Shown: piece by piece, positions 48,276 to 57,988 of the stretch
Position numbering within the stretch: position 1 is the first letter of the stretch
Layout of the letters: the number at the start of each line of letters is the position of its first letter
Assembly (NCBI GenBank): GCA_021772775.1
Contig: JAJFLH010000018.1
Location: 26,986-90,985, forward strand
Origin: Mariprofundus sp.
GTDB taxonomy: Bacteria; Pseudomonadota; Zetaproteobacteria; Mariprofundales; Mariprofundaceae
Direction: 5' to 3'
Length of the DNA stretch: 64,000 nucleotides
Translations under genes and position numbers: made by a program
The notes under the pieces: generated by a model
The model's input: only the letters and a program-made list of their open reading frames with translations
What the model was told of the DNA's origin: nothing
The model's database searches: none

Positions 48276-49661
48276 TTATTGTTTCAATAAGTTGAGGATT
48301 CTGTCCATTTCGTCATCAAAATCATCCGATTCATCACGTAATTTTTTTATTTTACGTACTGCATGGAGTACTGTTGTATGATCTCTACCACCAAAATTTC
48401 TGCCAATTTCAGGCAATGACATTGTTGTTAGTTCTTTACTGGCATACATTGCAATTTGACGGGGATAAGCAATGTTTTTACTGCGTTTGCTTGAAGACAT
48501 TTCCCTGATGTTAATATTGAAATATGAGGAGATCTTTTTTTGTATATCTTCAATACTAATAGCGCGAACTTCTTCATGTAGAAGGTCACGTAAAACATGA
48601 CGGGCAAATGTGAGGTCTATAATTCGGCCTGTTAAAGTGGAGTGTGCAGTAAGACGAGTTAATGCGCCTTCGAGTTCACGGACATTGTTCGTAATGCGAG
48701 CAGCTAGCAAATGGCTAACATCTTTATCGAGTGTGACACCAGCTAACTCTGCTTTACTTGAAAGAATAGCCAGCCTTGTTTCAAGATCGGGTGCCTGAAT
48801 ATCGGCAACCAAGCCCCAGTTGAAACGAGAACGCAGACGTTCCATAAGATTAGTGAGTTCACGTGGACTTCTGTCCGAGGTTAAAATAATCTGTTTTTTT
48901 ACTTCATACAGTGCATTAAATGTATGAAAAAACTCTTCCTGTGTTTTTTCTTTACCAGCGATGAATTGGATATCATCAATAATAAGTACATCAACCTGAC
49001 GATACTGATTCCTAAATTGTTCTGATGTACCATTACGAATCGCTTGAATAAGCTCATTGGTGAAACGTTCACCTGTACGATATGCTATTTTGGTATCATT
49101 ACGAGTGATTAAAGAGTTAGCGACAGCATTAATTAGGTGGGTTTTACCAAGTCCAACACCACCATAAAGGTAGAGAGGGTTATAAATTTCACCTGGATTA
49201 TCAGCTACTGCGCGACTTGCGGCATGACAAAACTCATTACCTGAGCCAACAACAAAATTATCAAAGGTAAAACGTGGATCTATAAACCCATCGACTAACG
49301 ATGGCTTTGATACTGCCGAATCGTTGGGGGTGTTTGCTATAGCTTGATTGGCAAGTGAAGCATCAACCTCATAATCAATAATGATCAATGACCCTGATAA
49401 TTCATATGCTATGTCAGTAATTTGTTGCCCATAATTGGACTTTAACCCATCAATAAAAAAGCGACTGGGAACCTTTATGGTAAGTTTATTGTCACTATAG
49501 TTAGCTGATAGTGAGCGAATCCAAGCGTCAAATCGCGCCGCTGGAATTTTTTCCTGCAGTTTATCTGAGATGTGTTGCCAGAAAGAGTCATCGGGAATAT
49601 TTGCCATCTGCTGAATGATACATGCATCATACTGATCATCCAGCCAATTCAATAAATCCAT
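48276..49661 (-). CDS. dnaA: Chromosomal replication initiator protein DnaA
   Basis: DnaA binds the boxes in the adjacent oriC and melts the origin. The 461-residue chain has domain I ([21 protein letters not shown]), a short linker, AAA+ domain III with Walker A GGVGLGKT (167-174), [21 protein letters not shown] (Walker B region) and SDRSPREL. The DNA-binding domain IV includes the signature [15 protein letters not shown] 49661 is the longest start; ATG 49607 ([10 protein letters not shown]) would begin at domain I proper and is a good alternative. Confidence 0.97.
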   Translation of the reverse strand: MDLLNWLDDQYDACIIQQMANIPDDSFWQHISDKLQEKIPAARFDAWIRSLSANYSDNKLTIKVPSRFFIDGLKSNYGQQITDIAYELSGSLIIIDYEVDASLANQAIANTPNDSAVSKPSLVDGFIDPRFTFDNFVVGSGNEFCHAASRAVADNPGEIYNPLYLYGGVGLGKTHLINAVANSLITRNDTKIAYRTGERFTNELIQAIRNGTSEQFRNQYRQVDVLIIDDIQFIAGKEKTQEEFFHTFNALYEVKKQIILTSDRSPRELTNLMERLRSRFNWGLVADIQAPDLETRLAILSSKAELAGVTLDKDVSHLLAARITNNVRELEGALTRLTAHSTLTGRIIDLTFARHVLRDLLHEEVRAISIEDIQKKISSYFNINIREMSSSKRSKNIAYPRQIAMYASKELTTMSLPEIGRNFGGRDHTTVLHAVRKIKKLRDESDDFDDEMDRILNLLKQ

Positions 49662-49748
49662 TTATTATTATTTGTATCCTTGACACTGATCTCTCTGCAT
49701 TTATTATGCGCGGCCCTTTTTAACAAGCAAGGAAACAGGAGTAAGACC

Positions 49749-49883
49749 ATGAGCTTTACATACAAACCCAGCCGTATTCGCCGCGCCCGCCGTCATGGTT
49801 TCCGTGCACGTATGGCAACACGTTCAGGCCGCGCTTTGATTAATCGTCGCAGAGCTAAAGGTCGTTCACGCCTTTCAACTTGA
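49749..49883 (+). CDS. rpmH: 50S ribosomal protein L34
   Basis: This is a 44-residue very basic protein. The chain [20 protein letters not shown] continues [20 protein letters not shown], the conserved L34 pattern. ATG 49749 gives the family length; an upstream in-frame ATG would add 23 unrelated residues. It is divergent from dnaA and is followed by rnpA, the classical dnaA/rpmH/rnpA origin arrangement. The N-terminal SFTYKPS variant replaces the more common KRTFQPS. Confidence 0.97.
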   Translation: MSFTYKPSRIRRARRHGFRARMATRSGRALINRRRAKGRSRLST

Positions 49884-49900
49884 TTTCTGTTGATTCTTAA

Positions 49901-50233
49901 GTGAATCAACGGTTTCCGAAATCGTTTAGATTACGTTCTAAAGCTGACTTTTCCAGTATGCGAAAAGGCAGGCGAGCTAATTATGGTGGTATTCGTTTGG
50001 TTTACCAGGCGAATGAACTTGGTTATTCACGTTTAGGACTGGCTGTCTCTCGAAAATATGGCAATGCAGTACAGCGTAATCGCTTTAAACGGCAATTGCG
50101 GGATACGTTTCGTACCGGTGATTATCATCGGATGAACGTTGATGTATTGGTTATTCCAATAAAAGCTGCTGGAAAGATGCTGAGTGCCGCGCATGATTTT
50201 CAGATGGCATTGGCTAAAATTCATTGCAAATGA
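49901..50233 (+). CDS. rnpA: Ribonuclease P protein component
   Basis: RnpA is the protein cofactor of RNase P, which matures tRNA 5' ends. The 110-residue basic chain has [38 protein letters not shown] (the RNR motif) and LRDTFR. The start is a GTG at 49901, 17 bases after rpmH. It overlaps yidD by 4 bases. Confidence 0.95.
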   Translation: MNQRFPKSFRLRSKADFSSMRKGRRANYGGIRLVYQANELGYSRLGLAVSRKYGNAVQRNRFKRQLRDTFRTGDYHRMNVDVLVIPIKAAGKMLSAAHDFQMALAKIHCK

Positions 50234-50472
50234 GTGTGTTTTTTAAAATGATACGCCATACTCTTCAGCGGTTCGTTTTATTACTGGTTCGCTTTTATCA
50301 GTTGTTCATTTCACCGGCTCTACCTCCACATTGTGCGCATACTCCCACTTGTTCGCATTATATGATGGAAGCAGTTCAACGCCATGGTGTTGGTCGGGGG
50401 ATTTGGCTTGGAGTGAAACGGTTGTTACGATGCCACCCTTTTTCAAAAGGTGGTTACGATCCGGTTCCTTGA
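50230..50472 (+). CDS. yidD: Membrane protein insertion efficiency factor
   Basis: YidD is a small membrane-associated protein that helps YidC-dependent insertion. The 80-residue chain has an N-terminal amphipathic/hydrophobic helix ([18 protein letters not shown]), then [19 protein letters not shown] and the conserved end [20 protein letters not shown] 50230 overlaps the rnpA stop (ATGA). The canonical order rnpA-yidD-yidC is kept. Confidence 0.96.
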   Translation: MSVFFKMIRHTLQRFVLLLVRFYQLFISPALPPHCAHTPTCSHYMMEAVQRHGVGRGIWLGVKRLLRCHPFSKGGYDPVP

Positions 50473-50541
50473 TGTGGGATGAATTCGGATTGTGATGAGA
50501 TACGTGACTCAAAGGTAAAAAGAGTTTTAGGGAGATGAAGC

Positions 50542-52134
50542 ATGGAACAACGGAATTTAATCCTGGCAATGGTATTATCCATGGTTGTGCTATTGGGATG
50601 GGGTGCTTTGTTTCCAGAGGAAAAAAAGACGCCGGTAAGTGGAGAAGCACAGCCTGTTGAAACAGCTGTTGCAGATTCAAGCGTTGTAACAAGTGCGGAT
50701 AATCTTACGCTCGCGCCAGTAAGTGGTGATGTGGTGGAAACATCAAATTCAGCACCGAGTCCTGTCGTTAGTGATGTCCAAGCTGGTGAAAAATTTGAGA
50801 TTAACAATGATTTGATGCAGTTGACAGTCAATGATAAAGGCTGGTTAACACAGGCTCTTTTGAACAATTATCGTGAATCGTTGGAGCCTGGAGCGACAAA
50901 CGTTGCAGCTTTGACAATGGCTGAAGGCCATAGCGTTTATGTTAATGCAGGTGTGTTGAATAGAACATTGGCACAGCCATTTACGGTTTTAAAGAAAACT
51001 TCACAATCAGTTCTATTGCAAGCCACATTGGATGATGGTCATCTATGGCAGCGCCAAATTAGTTTGGTGCCTGGTTCCTATATCATTCAAGTCAGCGATA
51101 GAATTGTTGATGGCGTCGGTATGAAAATATATCGGCAGGTTGTGGAACGCTTCCCTGATAAAAACCTGAATACATTTTATGAGCACATGGGCCCAACTGC
51201 ACTGTTCAATGGTAAGTTGATTGAGCCAGATTACGATGATTTAGATGAGCAGGGTGCTGTACGCATGGCGTCTATGGGTGGCTGGACAGCCATCATGAAT
51301 CGTTACTTTATTGCTGCTTTAATTTCTAATCCGGAACAAAATTACCCTTATTATTTTAAAGGTGATGGCCGCTCATATCAGGCGGGTTTGATTGATGATG
51401 GCCTTGTTGAAGGTCGTGATGCTGTTTTTAATTCACAGCTCTATGTTGGGCCAAAAGCCACACCAATACTTGAAGCTGCAGGCTCTGAATTAGAGCGCTC
51501 TGTTGATTTTGGCTGGTTCTCTCCAATTGCGAAACCGATGCATGATTTCCTGGTTTGGATCTATGATTATATTCCTAACTTCGGTTGGTGTATTATTATT
51601 TTGGTGATTTGTATTAAGATCCTGTTCTTTTGGCCAACGCAAAAGTCATACGAATCGATGGCTGCTATGCGTAAACTCTCTCCGGAAATGGCGCGTATTA
51701 AGGATCTTTATGGAGACGACCGTCAGCGCGTAAGTAAGGAAGTGATGGAGCTGTACAAAAAGAATAAGGTGAATCCGCTTGGTGGTTGTCTGCCGATTCT
51801 TATTCAGATCCCAGTTTTCTTTGCATTGTATAAAGTATTGTTGATGTCGATTGAGATGCGTCAGGCACCATTTATTGGTTGGATTACGGATATGTCTGTA
51901 CAGGATCCATACTTCGTCCTACCTGTAGTGATGGGTATCTCTATGTACATTCAACAGAAACTCAACCCTCAGCCGCCAGATCCAATGCAGGCTAAAATTA
52001 TGCAGTTCCTACCACCTATGTTTACGATCATGTTCCTGTTCTTTCCTGCAGGTCTGGTTCTGTATTGGGTTGTGAATAACTGCTTAGCTATTGTCCAGCA
52101 GCGCTGGGTAATGAAGAGGATGAATGTCGATTAA
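50542..52134 (+). CDS. yidC: Membrane protein insertase YidC
   Basis: YidC inserts and folds inner-membrane proteins. The 530-residue chain has an N-terminal TM (LILAMVLSMVVLLGWGALF), a large periplasmic P1 domain (about 85-330) ending with the WFSPIAKPMHDFLVWIYDYI segment, and the conserved C-terminal core. Core stretches include NFGWCIIILVICIKILFFW, the coiled coil MAAMRKLSPEMARIKDLYGD, NPLGGCLPILIQIPVFFALY, and LYWVVNNCLAIVQQ. The signal-like TM plus P1 is the Gram-negative form. Confidence 0.97.
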   Translation: MEQRNLILAMVLSMVVLLGWGALFPEEKKTPVSGEAQPVETAVADSSVVTSADNLTLAPVSGDVVETSNSAPSPVVSDVQAGEKFEINNDLMQLTVNDKGWLTQALLNNYRESLEPGATNVAALTMAEGHSVYVNAGVLNRTLAQPFTVLKKTSQSVLLQATLDDGHLWQRQISLVPGSYIIQVSDRIVDGVGMKIYRQVVERFPDKNLNTFYEHMGPTALFNGKLIEPDYDDLDEQGAVRMASMGGWTAIMNRYFIAALISNPEQNYPYYFKGDGRSYQAGLIDDGLVEGRDAVFNSQLYVGPKATPILEAAGSELERSVDFGWFSPIAKPMHDFLVWIYDYIPNFGWCIIILVICIKILFFWPTQKSYESMAAMRKLSPEMARIKDLYGDDRQRVSKEVMELYKKNKVNPLGGCLPILIQIPVFFALYKVLLMSIEMRQAPFIGWITDMSVQDPYFVLPVVMGISMYIQQKLNPQPPDPMQAKIMQFLPPMFTIMFLFFPAGLVLYWVVNNCLAIVQQRWVMKRMNVD

Positions 52135-52146
52135 TCGACTTTATCT

Positions 52147-53481
52147 GTGAGTGATGATCTTCATAGAAGGCAGACAACAATAGCTGCCATTGCTACGCCT
52201 GCTGGGCGTGGTGGTGTTGGAATGGTGCGTATTTCGGGTCCGGATGCGCTGCCAATTCTTCAACAAGTTAGTACATTAAAAGAACAACTCAAACCAAGGC
52301 TGGCAACATTTACCTATTGGCTGGATCAACATGGTGATGTGTTGGATCACGGTTTGGTCGTCTACTTTCCAAATCCGCACTCCTATACAGGTGATGATGT
52401 CGTTGAAATCCAGGGGCATGGCAGCCCTGTGCTGTTACGTGCATTGTTAGAACGCTTGTATCAGCTGGGTTGTTTTCCGGCCGAGCCCGGTGAATTTACC
52501 AGACGTGCAGTTGAAAATGGGAAAATTAATCTGTCACAAGCTGAGGCAGTGGCTGCGTGTATTGATGCTGCTACATTAAGAGCAGGAAAACAGGCGCAAC
52601 GACAGTTACAGGGGGCTTTTGGGCAACATATTGAACATCTGATGCAGAAGTTGACGGGTGAAGTTGCGCATCTGGAAGCCAGTCTGGATTTTCCAGAAGA
52701 AGAAATTCCTGATCATTTTTTTGAGAAGATTGCCAAACAGATGCAACAGGATGTGCTTGCTCCCATTCATATGCTGCTTTCGACGGCAACATTAGGCGAA
52801 CGCTTATTTGACGGCGCTATAGTGGCGATTATCGGGGCTCCTAACGTTGGTAAGTCCAGTCTGCTTAATGCCTTGTCAGGGCGAGATAGAGCTATTGTGA
52901 GTGATATTCCCGGTACTACCCGTGATGTGCTTGAGATTGATTTTGAGGTGCATGGTATCCCTGTTCGGCTGGCTGATACGGCTGGCTTGCGGGTAAGTGA
53001 TGATTTAATCGAGCAGGAAGGTGTTCGTCGTGCTGAGCAAGCCGCTAAACAGGCCGACGCGATTATTCTTGTTGCCGATGCTTCAAGGCCAGAGACATGG
53101 GAAATCTCTGAAGATGTAGATATTTATCTGATGAATAAAACAGATCTATCTCATGGTGAAATTCCAACTCATTTTTTACCTGTTAGTGTAAAGCAAGAGA
53201 GTAAACTTGAAACATTGATCGATGCACTTGCTGTGCAATTGGGCGATTCTAATTTTGCTGATGATGGTTTGTTGGTTACACGTGAACGACATAGAATAAT
53301 CTTGCAACAGTCTGCTATTCATTTGCAGCTTGGGTTGGATCATTTGCAGCAGGAAAGCCATATGGATTTAACTGCTATGGAGTGGAGGCGTGCTTGGAGC
53401 TTGCTCGGTTCGATTCTGGGTATTGGCGATGTTGAGCACATATTAGATCGTGTCTTCTCTGAATTCTGTATTGGAAAATAG
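52147..53481 (+). CDS. mnmE: tRNA modification GTPase MnmE
   Basis: MnmE, with MnmG, installs the carboxymethylaminomethyl group at U34 of several tRNAs. The N-terminal folate-binding domain has IAAIATPAGRGGVGMVRISG and the EIQGHGSP box. The inserted G domain has the P-loop GAPNVGKS (230-237), the GTTRDV switch I, DTAGLR (G3) and MNKTDLS (G4). The chain ends FCIGK, the conserved C-terminal Cys motif. The start is a GTG at 52147. It is separated from mnmG by prk. Confidence 0.96.
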   Translation: MSDDLHRRQTTIAAIATPAGRGGVGMVRISGPDALPILQQVSTLKEQLKPRLATFTYWLDQHGDVLDHGLVVYFPNPHSYTGDDVVEIQGHGSPVLLRALLERLYQLGCFPAEPGEFTRRAVENGKINLSQAEAVAACIDAATLRAGKQAQRQLQGAFGQHIEHLMQKLTGEVAHLEASLDFPEEEIPDHFFEKIAKQMQQDVLAPIHMLLSTATLGERLFDGAIVAIIGAPNVGKSSLLNALSGRDRAIVSDIPGTTRDVLEIDFEVHGIPVRLADTAGLRVSDDLIEQEGVRRAEQAAKQADAIILVADASRPETWEISEDVDIYLMNKTDLSHGEIPTHFLPVSVKQESKLETLIDALAVQLGDSNFADDGLLVTRERHRIILQQSAIHLQLGLDHLQQESHMDLTAMEWRRAWSLLGSILGIGDVEHILDRVFSEFCIGK

Positions 53482-53545
53482 TTAAATATCAATGTGAATA
53501 TAGTTCATGATGGAGCCGGGTTAACGCACTGTTAGTTGTTTCTGC

Positions 53546-53575
53546 TTGAAAGTTACTTATCTTTTAAGGCATAAT
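53546..53575 (+). promoter_or_regulatory. Putative sigma-70 promoter of prk
   Basis: TTGAAA at 53546-53551 and CATAAT at 53570-53575 with an 18-base spacer lie about 97 bases before the prk ATG. It suggests prk has its own promoter inside the yidC-mnmE-mnmG cluster. A GGAGAA ribosome-binding site precedes the ATG. Confidence 0.5.
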
Positions 53576-53671
53576 GGCCAACCTCTTGGGTAAAGTATTA
53601 TGAGAGAATGGGGAGAAGTTGAGGGGTTTGTTTCTAACTTCCTGTTTTAAAAGAACTTATTTGGAGAAGTT

Positions 53672-54541
53672 ATGTCAGCTAAATATCCAGTTATTTCAGT
53701 TACCGGTTCTTCCGGTGCGGGCACAAGTACAGCTAAGGTTGCTTTAGAGCATATCTTTAGGCGTGAACAAGTCACTCCTGCAATTATTGAGGGAGATTGC
53801 TTTCATAAATTTGATCGCATGGAGTTCCGCGCTAAAGGCAAAGAATTTGAAGCGGCTGGTAAGCGTTTAAGCCATTTTTCTGATGAATCTAATCTGTTTG
53901 ATAAAATTGCGGAGTTGTTTGATTCTTATCGTAGAACAGGTCGTGGTTTAGCACGTACTTATGTTCATGATGATGAAGAAGCAAAACTCTATGGTGTTGA
54001 TGCAGGAAAGTTCACTGATTGGCGTGAAGTTGGTGAAGGTTCTGATCTGTTGTTTTATGAAGGATTGCATGGTGGTGTTGAAGAAGTACGACCTTATGTA
54101 GATCTATTGCTGGGTGTCGTTCCTGTTGTGAACCTTGAGTGGATTCAAAAAATTCATCGTGATACTGCGATGCGTGGTTATTCTCAGGAAGCTGTTGTCG
54201 ATAATATTCTTTCACGTATGCATGACTATGTACATTTTATCACACCTCAGTTTACAAACACTGATATTAACTTCCAGCGTGTACCATTGGTTGATACATC
54301 AAACCCATTTATTGCGCGTGATGTTCCTACACCAGATGAAAGCATGATTGTGATCCGTATCCGTAGACCTGAAAAATGGGGTATCGATTTCCCTTGGTTG
54401 ATGAGTATGTTGAATGGTTCGTTTATGTCCCGTCGCAATACTTTAGTGGTTCCTGCTGCTAAGATGGTATTGGCTATGGAGCTTATTCTTACACCAATTA
54501 TCCATGAGCTTTTGGAAATTCGTCGCAAAGCGCTTTATTGA
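53672..54541 (+). CDS. prk: Phosphoribulokinase (class I)
   Basis: Prk phosphorylates ribulose-5-phosphate to RuBP, the Calvin-cycle CO2 acceptor. The 289-residue chain has the class I nucleotide-binding loop GSSGAGTST (12-20), the EGDCFHKFDR substrate site, HFSDESNLFDKIAELF and FYEGLHGG. VPVVNLEWIQKIHRD contains the acidic catalytic segment. The C-terminal part is GSFMSRRNTLVVPAAKM. It is the only Calvin-cycle gene in this window; RuBisCO must lie elsewhere. It has a clear promoter and terminator, so it is an independent unit inserted between mnmE and mnmG. Confidence 0.96.
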   Translation: MSAKYPVISVTGSSGAGTSTAKVALEHIFRREQVTPAIIEGDCFHKFDRMEFRAKGKEFEAAGKRLSHFSDESNLFDKIAELFDSYRRTGRGLARTYVHDDEEAKLYGVDAGKFTDWREVGEGSDLLFYEGLHGGVEEVRPYVDLLLGVVPVVNLEWIQKIHRDTAMRGYSQEAVVDNILSRMHDYVHFITPQFTNTDINFQRVPLVDTSNPFIARDVPTPDESMIVIRIRRPEKWGIDFPWLMSMLNGSFMSRRNTLVVPAAKMVLAMELILTPIIHELLEIRRKALY

Positions 54542-54570
54542 TTGATTAAATAATCATAGATTATTTTGAA

Positions 54571-54596
54571 AAGGGCAGCCATTGGCTGCCCTTTTT
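54571..54596 (+). terminator. Rho-independent terminator of prk
   Basis: AGGGCAGCCA (54572-54581) and TGGCTGCCCT (54583-54592) form a 10-bp stem closed by a minimal loop, followed directly by a run of T residues (54592-54596). It lies about 30 bases after the prk stop and upstream of mnmG. Confidence 0.9.
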
Positions 54597-54722
54597 GTTT
54601 GCTACTCTCTAAGTCAAACCTTATCGTTCCGATCAATAAATTGAGATATTTTGGATTATGTGTTTCTCTATTAATCTGTTTTACTCGGTTTCTAAGTGGT
54701 AGAGGTGTGATTTTATGGCGAG

Positions 54723-56594
54723 TTGTTTCACGTGAAACATCCAGATTCAGTAGATGTGATTGTTGTTGGTGCAGGTCATGCTGGCTGTGAGGCGGCATGG
54801 AGTGCAGCAAGTCGTGGTGCTCGTGTCCGTTTGATTACACAAAATTTGGATACGATTGCTAAAATGTCATGCAATCCAGCCATCGGTGGAATTGGAAAAG
54901 GTCACCTGGTACATGAGGTAGATGCACTGTCTGGTTTGATGGGGATCGCTGCAGATCGATCAGCACTACAATATCGTATGCTAAATCGTCGAAAGGGACC
55001 CGCTGTTCAAGCCACGCGAGCTCAGTGTGATCGTACTATTTATCATATGGTGATGCGGCAATTATTGGATAGGCATCCTAATATCCATCTTCATCAAGGG
55101 ACTATTTCTGAGTTATTGTTTAACAGAGATAAAGTATCTGGAGTTGTGGATGAGTTTGGAGTTCATCATTTTGCTAACGCCGTAGTTTTGACAACCGGCA
55201 CTTTTCTTAGTGGCTTGATACATGTTGGTGATAAGACAATGGCAGCAGGGCGATCTGGTGATGCTGCGGTGCATGGTTTAACTGACGAGCTATATCAGCG
55301 AGAGCTACAGTTGGGGCGCTTGAAAACAGGTACACCACCGCGTTTGGATAAGAAGAGCATTCGATGGAATGATCTGCAAATGCAACCAGGTGAAACAAAT
55401 TTGTTACCGTTCTCTTCTACTCATGATGCGGTTATTCAAGATCAAGTTCCTTGTGCTATCACACGAACAAGCGAAAAAGGGCATGAAATTATTCGGGAAA
55501 ACCTATCCAGGTCACCTATGTATTCTGGCCAAATAGAGAGTTCAGGTCCGCGTTACTGTCCAAGTATTGAAGACAAAGTGGTGCGTTTTGCAGATAAGTC
55601 GAGTCATCAAATATTCCTGGAGCCTGAAGGTAGAGATCATAATGAGGTATATCCGAATGGGATTTCCACATCACTTCCGATTGATGTGCAATGGAAATTT
55701 ATCCGTTCAATAGAAGGTTTGGAAAAGGCAGTGATCCTTCGACCGGGTTACGCTATTGAATATGATTATGTTGATCCGACGGAGTTGAGGCCAACTCTTG
55801 AAACTAAAAAAGTATCTGGTCTATTTCATGCAGGGCAAATTAATGGGACGACTGGTTATGAAGAGGCGGCGGCCCAGGGGCTCTTGGCAGGGATAAATGC
55901 AGCGGCATGTGCAATTGATATCGCATCGTGGGTTCCAGATCGGTCAGAAGCTTATTTAGGCGTGATGGCAGATGACTTGGTAACGAAGGGTGTTACGGAG
56001 CCATACAGGATGTTTACATCCCGTGCAGAATTTAGGCTTCAGTTACGCGAAGATAATGCCTCACTGCGTTTAGGTGATGCGGCTATTGAGCTCGGATTAT
56101 ACAGCGATGAGCGTATTCGTAGGCATGAAACGCGGAAAGAAAATATATTATCGAGTTTGGAAATAGCCCGTGAAACAACGATTGGTACTGGTACTGCCTG
56201 GAAAAATAAGCTTTTTGAATTTGATTTACCCAGACCAACACAAGCAATGAATATTGTAGCATATACGCACCGTGCTGATGTTGAGGCCTCTCAAGCTCTG
56301 AAGTTGATTCATGGCTACAATGAATTAAATGCGTGTGATCTTAGAACTCTGTTATCTCTCATACATTATGATGGTTATCTTGATAAACAGCAGCTGGAAG
56401 TGGATCGGTTTCGTCTACTGGAAGAGAAGCTAATTCCAGAGGATACCAAGTATGATTCGATTAAAGGTCTTAGTATTGAATGTGCTCAGCGTTTAAGTGC
56501 AGCTATGCCGCGAACCTTAGGACAAGCCTCTCGTATTTCTGGAATAACGCCTGCTGCGATCAGTAGTTTAATGTTATATATAAGGAAACCATAG
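54723..56594 (+). CDS. mnmG: tRNA uridine 5-carboxymethylaminomethyl modification enzyme MnmG
   Basis: MnmG (GidA) is the FAD-dependent partner of MnmE. The chain has the FAD-binding [18 protein letters not shown], the signature [45 protein letters not shown] and [10 protein letters not shown], and the C-terminal helical domain that contacts MnmE. The first possible start is the TTG at 54723; the GTG at 54732 is an alternative. Both lie inside the parS site, so ParB binding would cover the translation start region. Its 623 residues are the normal length. Confidence 0.96.
   Translation: MFHVKHPDSVDVIVVGAGHAGCEAAWSAASRGARVRLITQNLDTIAKMSCNPAIGGIGKGHLVHEVDALSGLMGIAADRSALQYRMLNRRKGPAVQATRAQCDRTIYHMVMRQLLDRHPNIHLHQGTISELLFNRDKVSGVVDEFGVHHFANAVVLTTGTFLSGLIHVGDKTMAAGRSGDAAVHGLTDELYQRELQLGRLKTGTPPRLDKKSIRWNDLQMQPGETNLLPFSSTHDAVIQDQVPCAITRTSEKGHEIIRENLSRSPMYSGQIESSGPRYCPSIEDKVVRFADKSSHQIFLEPEGRDHNEVYPNGISTSLPIDVQWKFIRSIEGLEKAVILRPGYAIEYDYVDPTELRPTLETKKVSGLFHAGQINGTTGYEEAAAQGLLAGINAAACAIDIASWVPDRSEAYLGVMADDLVTKGVTEPYRMFTSRAEFRLQLREDNASLRLGDAAIELGLYSDERIRRHETRKENILSSLEIARETTIGTGTAWKNKLFEFDLPRPTQAMNIVAYTHRADVEASQALKLIHGYNELNACDLRTLLSLIHYDGYLDKQQLEVDRFRLLEEKLIPEDTKYDSIKGLSIECAQRLSAAMPRTLGQASRISGITPAAISSLMLYIRKP
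54724..54739. other. parS: Consensus parS site at the start of mnmG
   Basis: TGTTTCACGTGAAACA is a perfect match to the chromosomal parS consensus bound by ParB (Spo0J). It overlaps the first codons of mnmG. parA and parB are 2.4-4 kb downstream. Confidence 0.95.
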
Positions 56595-56595
56595 A

Positions 56596-57147
56596 ATGTC
56601 TGATTTGTGTGAAGCCTATGTACAAGAGGTGCTGAAATTTCGTCGTGCACTGAATTTAACATCAATATCGGATGCCGGTATATTTTATGCGCGTTTTATT
56701 CGTCCGTCATTAGCTATGGTCAAGTTATTACCTGAACAAGGAAGAGTACTTGATGTTGGAAGTGGAATGGGGGTGCCGGGCATTCCTTTATTAACGGCGA
56801 AGCCTGGGCTTACCGGTGTATTGGTTGAGCGTAGGAAGAAACGTGCTGAATTTTTACGGCATGTTGTGAGAAAGCTTAAACTCAATTCAGAAGTGTACGA
56901 TGCTGATATCAATGATTTAGAGCCTTTGAATATTGATGTTTGTGTTGCAAGAGCAGTTGCTGATGAGGCTATGTTACTACATATGTTCACACCGCATGTG
57001 AATAAGGGTGCTATTGCTGTACTACCTGTTCCGCGGTCTCATCCTTCTGTTGAAATCGAAGGGTGGGATGTGGCAGGTGAATATTCGGTTAGCGTTGATG
57101 ATTGGACTGATGAGAATCAGTTGATCCGCTGTTATCGGTATAGTTAA
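56596..57147 (+). CDS. rsmG: 16S rRNA (guanine527-N7)-methyltransferase
   Basis: RsmG (GidB) methylates G527 of 16S rRNA using SAM. The chain has FRRALNLTSISDAGIFYARFI, the SAM site VLDVGSGMGVPGIPL and ERRKKRAEFLRHVVRKL. The VARAVADEAMLLHMF stretch replaces the usual SRAF(A/S) region. At 183 residues it is shorter than the usual 200-215, mainly at the N-terminus. It starts two bases after the mnmG stop and ends one base before parA. Confidence 0.9.
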   Translation: MSDLCEAYVQEVLKFRRALNLTSISDAGIFYARFIRPSLAMVKLLPEQGRVLDVGSGMGVPGIPLLTAKPGLTGVLVERRKKRAEFLRHVVRKLKLNSEVYDADINDLEPLNIDVCVARAVADEAMLLHMFTPHVNKGAIAVLPVPRSHPSVEIEGWDVAGEYSVSVDDWTDENQLIRCYRYS

Positions 57148-57148
57148 G

Positions 57149-57952
57149 ATGACAGGGAGGTTTCACGTGAAACATCAAGGTTTGGGTCCAGTAACGGCAG
57201 TAGCAAATCAAAAAGGCGGTGTAGGCAAGACGACGACAAGTATCAATCTATCGGCATCTCTAGCAGCACTTGATCATCGTGTACTATTGATAGATTTGGA
57301 TCCGCAGGGTAACTCAACATCTGGTCTAGGCATCGATCAAAATAGTGTGAAATCTGGAACCTATGATGTATTGATGGGCGATGCTGTTTTGAATGACAGT
57401 ATTATGAAAACTGATTGTGAACGTTTGTGGATTCTACCTGCTAGTATGGATCTTGCGGGAGCTGAAATTGAGTTGGTAAATGAAATGGCTAGAGAGTCAC
57501 GCTTGAATCAGTCTCTCTCATCATATCAGGGCGAACCCTTTGATTATGTGTTTGTTGATTGTCCGCCTGCATTGAGTTTGTTGACCGTTAATGCGCTAAC
57601 AGCGGCAGATGAAGTACTGGTCACTTTACAGACAGAATTTTATGCGATGGAAGGTTTAACACAGTTACTTGATTCAATTCGTAGAGTTAGGCTGGCACTG
57701 AATAAAGTATTAAAGATTGAAGGTGTATTACTCACAATGGTTGATCGCCGTAATAAGTTATCAACATTGGTAGAGCAAGATGTTCGAGAATATTTTGGCT
57801 CACAAGTATATGAAGAAGTGATACCAAGGAATGTTCGTTTATCTGAAGCGCCAAGTTATGGCGTACCAGTAATGTATCATGATGTTCGTTCAAAAGGTGC
57901 ACAAGCATATCTGTCGGTAGCAAGAGAGTTTATGCATCGAAGAAAGGTATGA
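57149..57952 (+). CDS. parA: Chromosome partitioning ATPase ParA (Soj)
   Basis: ParA drives segregation of ParB-parS complexes. The deviant Walker A motif is KGGVGKTTTS (22-31), followed by LLIDLDPQGNSTSGLG, the DYVFVDCPPALSLLT Walker B, and the C-terminal VIPRNVRLSEAPSYGVPVM typical of chromosomal Soj proteins. The first codons include a parS-like palindrome (57159-57174). The start could instead be the in-frame GTG inside that palindrome. It is followed by parB after 36 bases. Confidence 0.96.
   Translation: MTGRFHVKHQGLGPVTAVANQKGGVGKTTTSINLSASLAALDHRVLLIDLDPQGNSTSGLGIDQNSVKSGTYDVLMGDAVLNDSIMKTDCERLWILPASMDLAGAEIELVNEMARESRLNQSLSSYQGEPFDYVFVDCPPALSLLTVNALTAADEVLVTLQTEFYAMEGLTQLLDSIRRVRLALNKVLKIEGVLLTMVDRRNKLSTLVEQDVREYFGSQVYEEVIPRNVRLSEAPSYGVPVMYHDVRSKGAQAYLSVAREFMHRRKV
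57159..57174. other. parS: parS-like site at the start of parA
   Basis: GGTTTCACGTGAAACA matches the parS consensus except for the first base. It overlaps the 5' end of the parA coding region, where ParB could both seed the partition complex and affect parAB expression. Confidence 0.9.
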
Positions 57953-57988
57953 TTTTGTTTGGCTGTGATTTAAACGGGAGAAGGGCGT

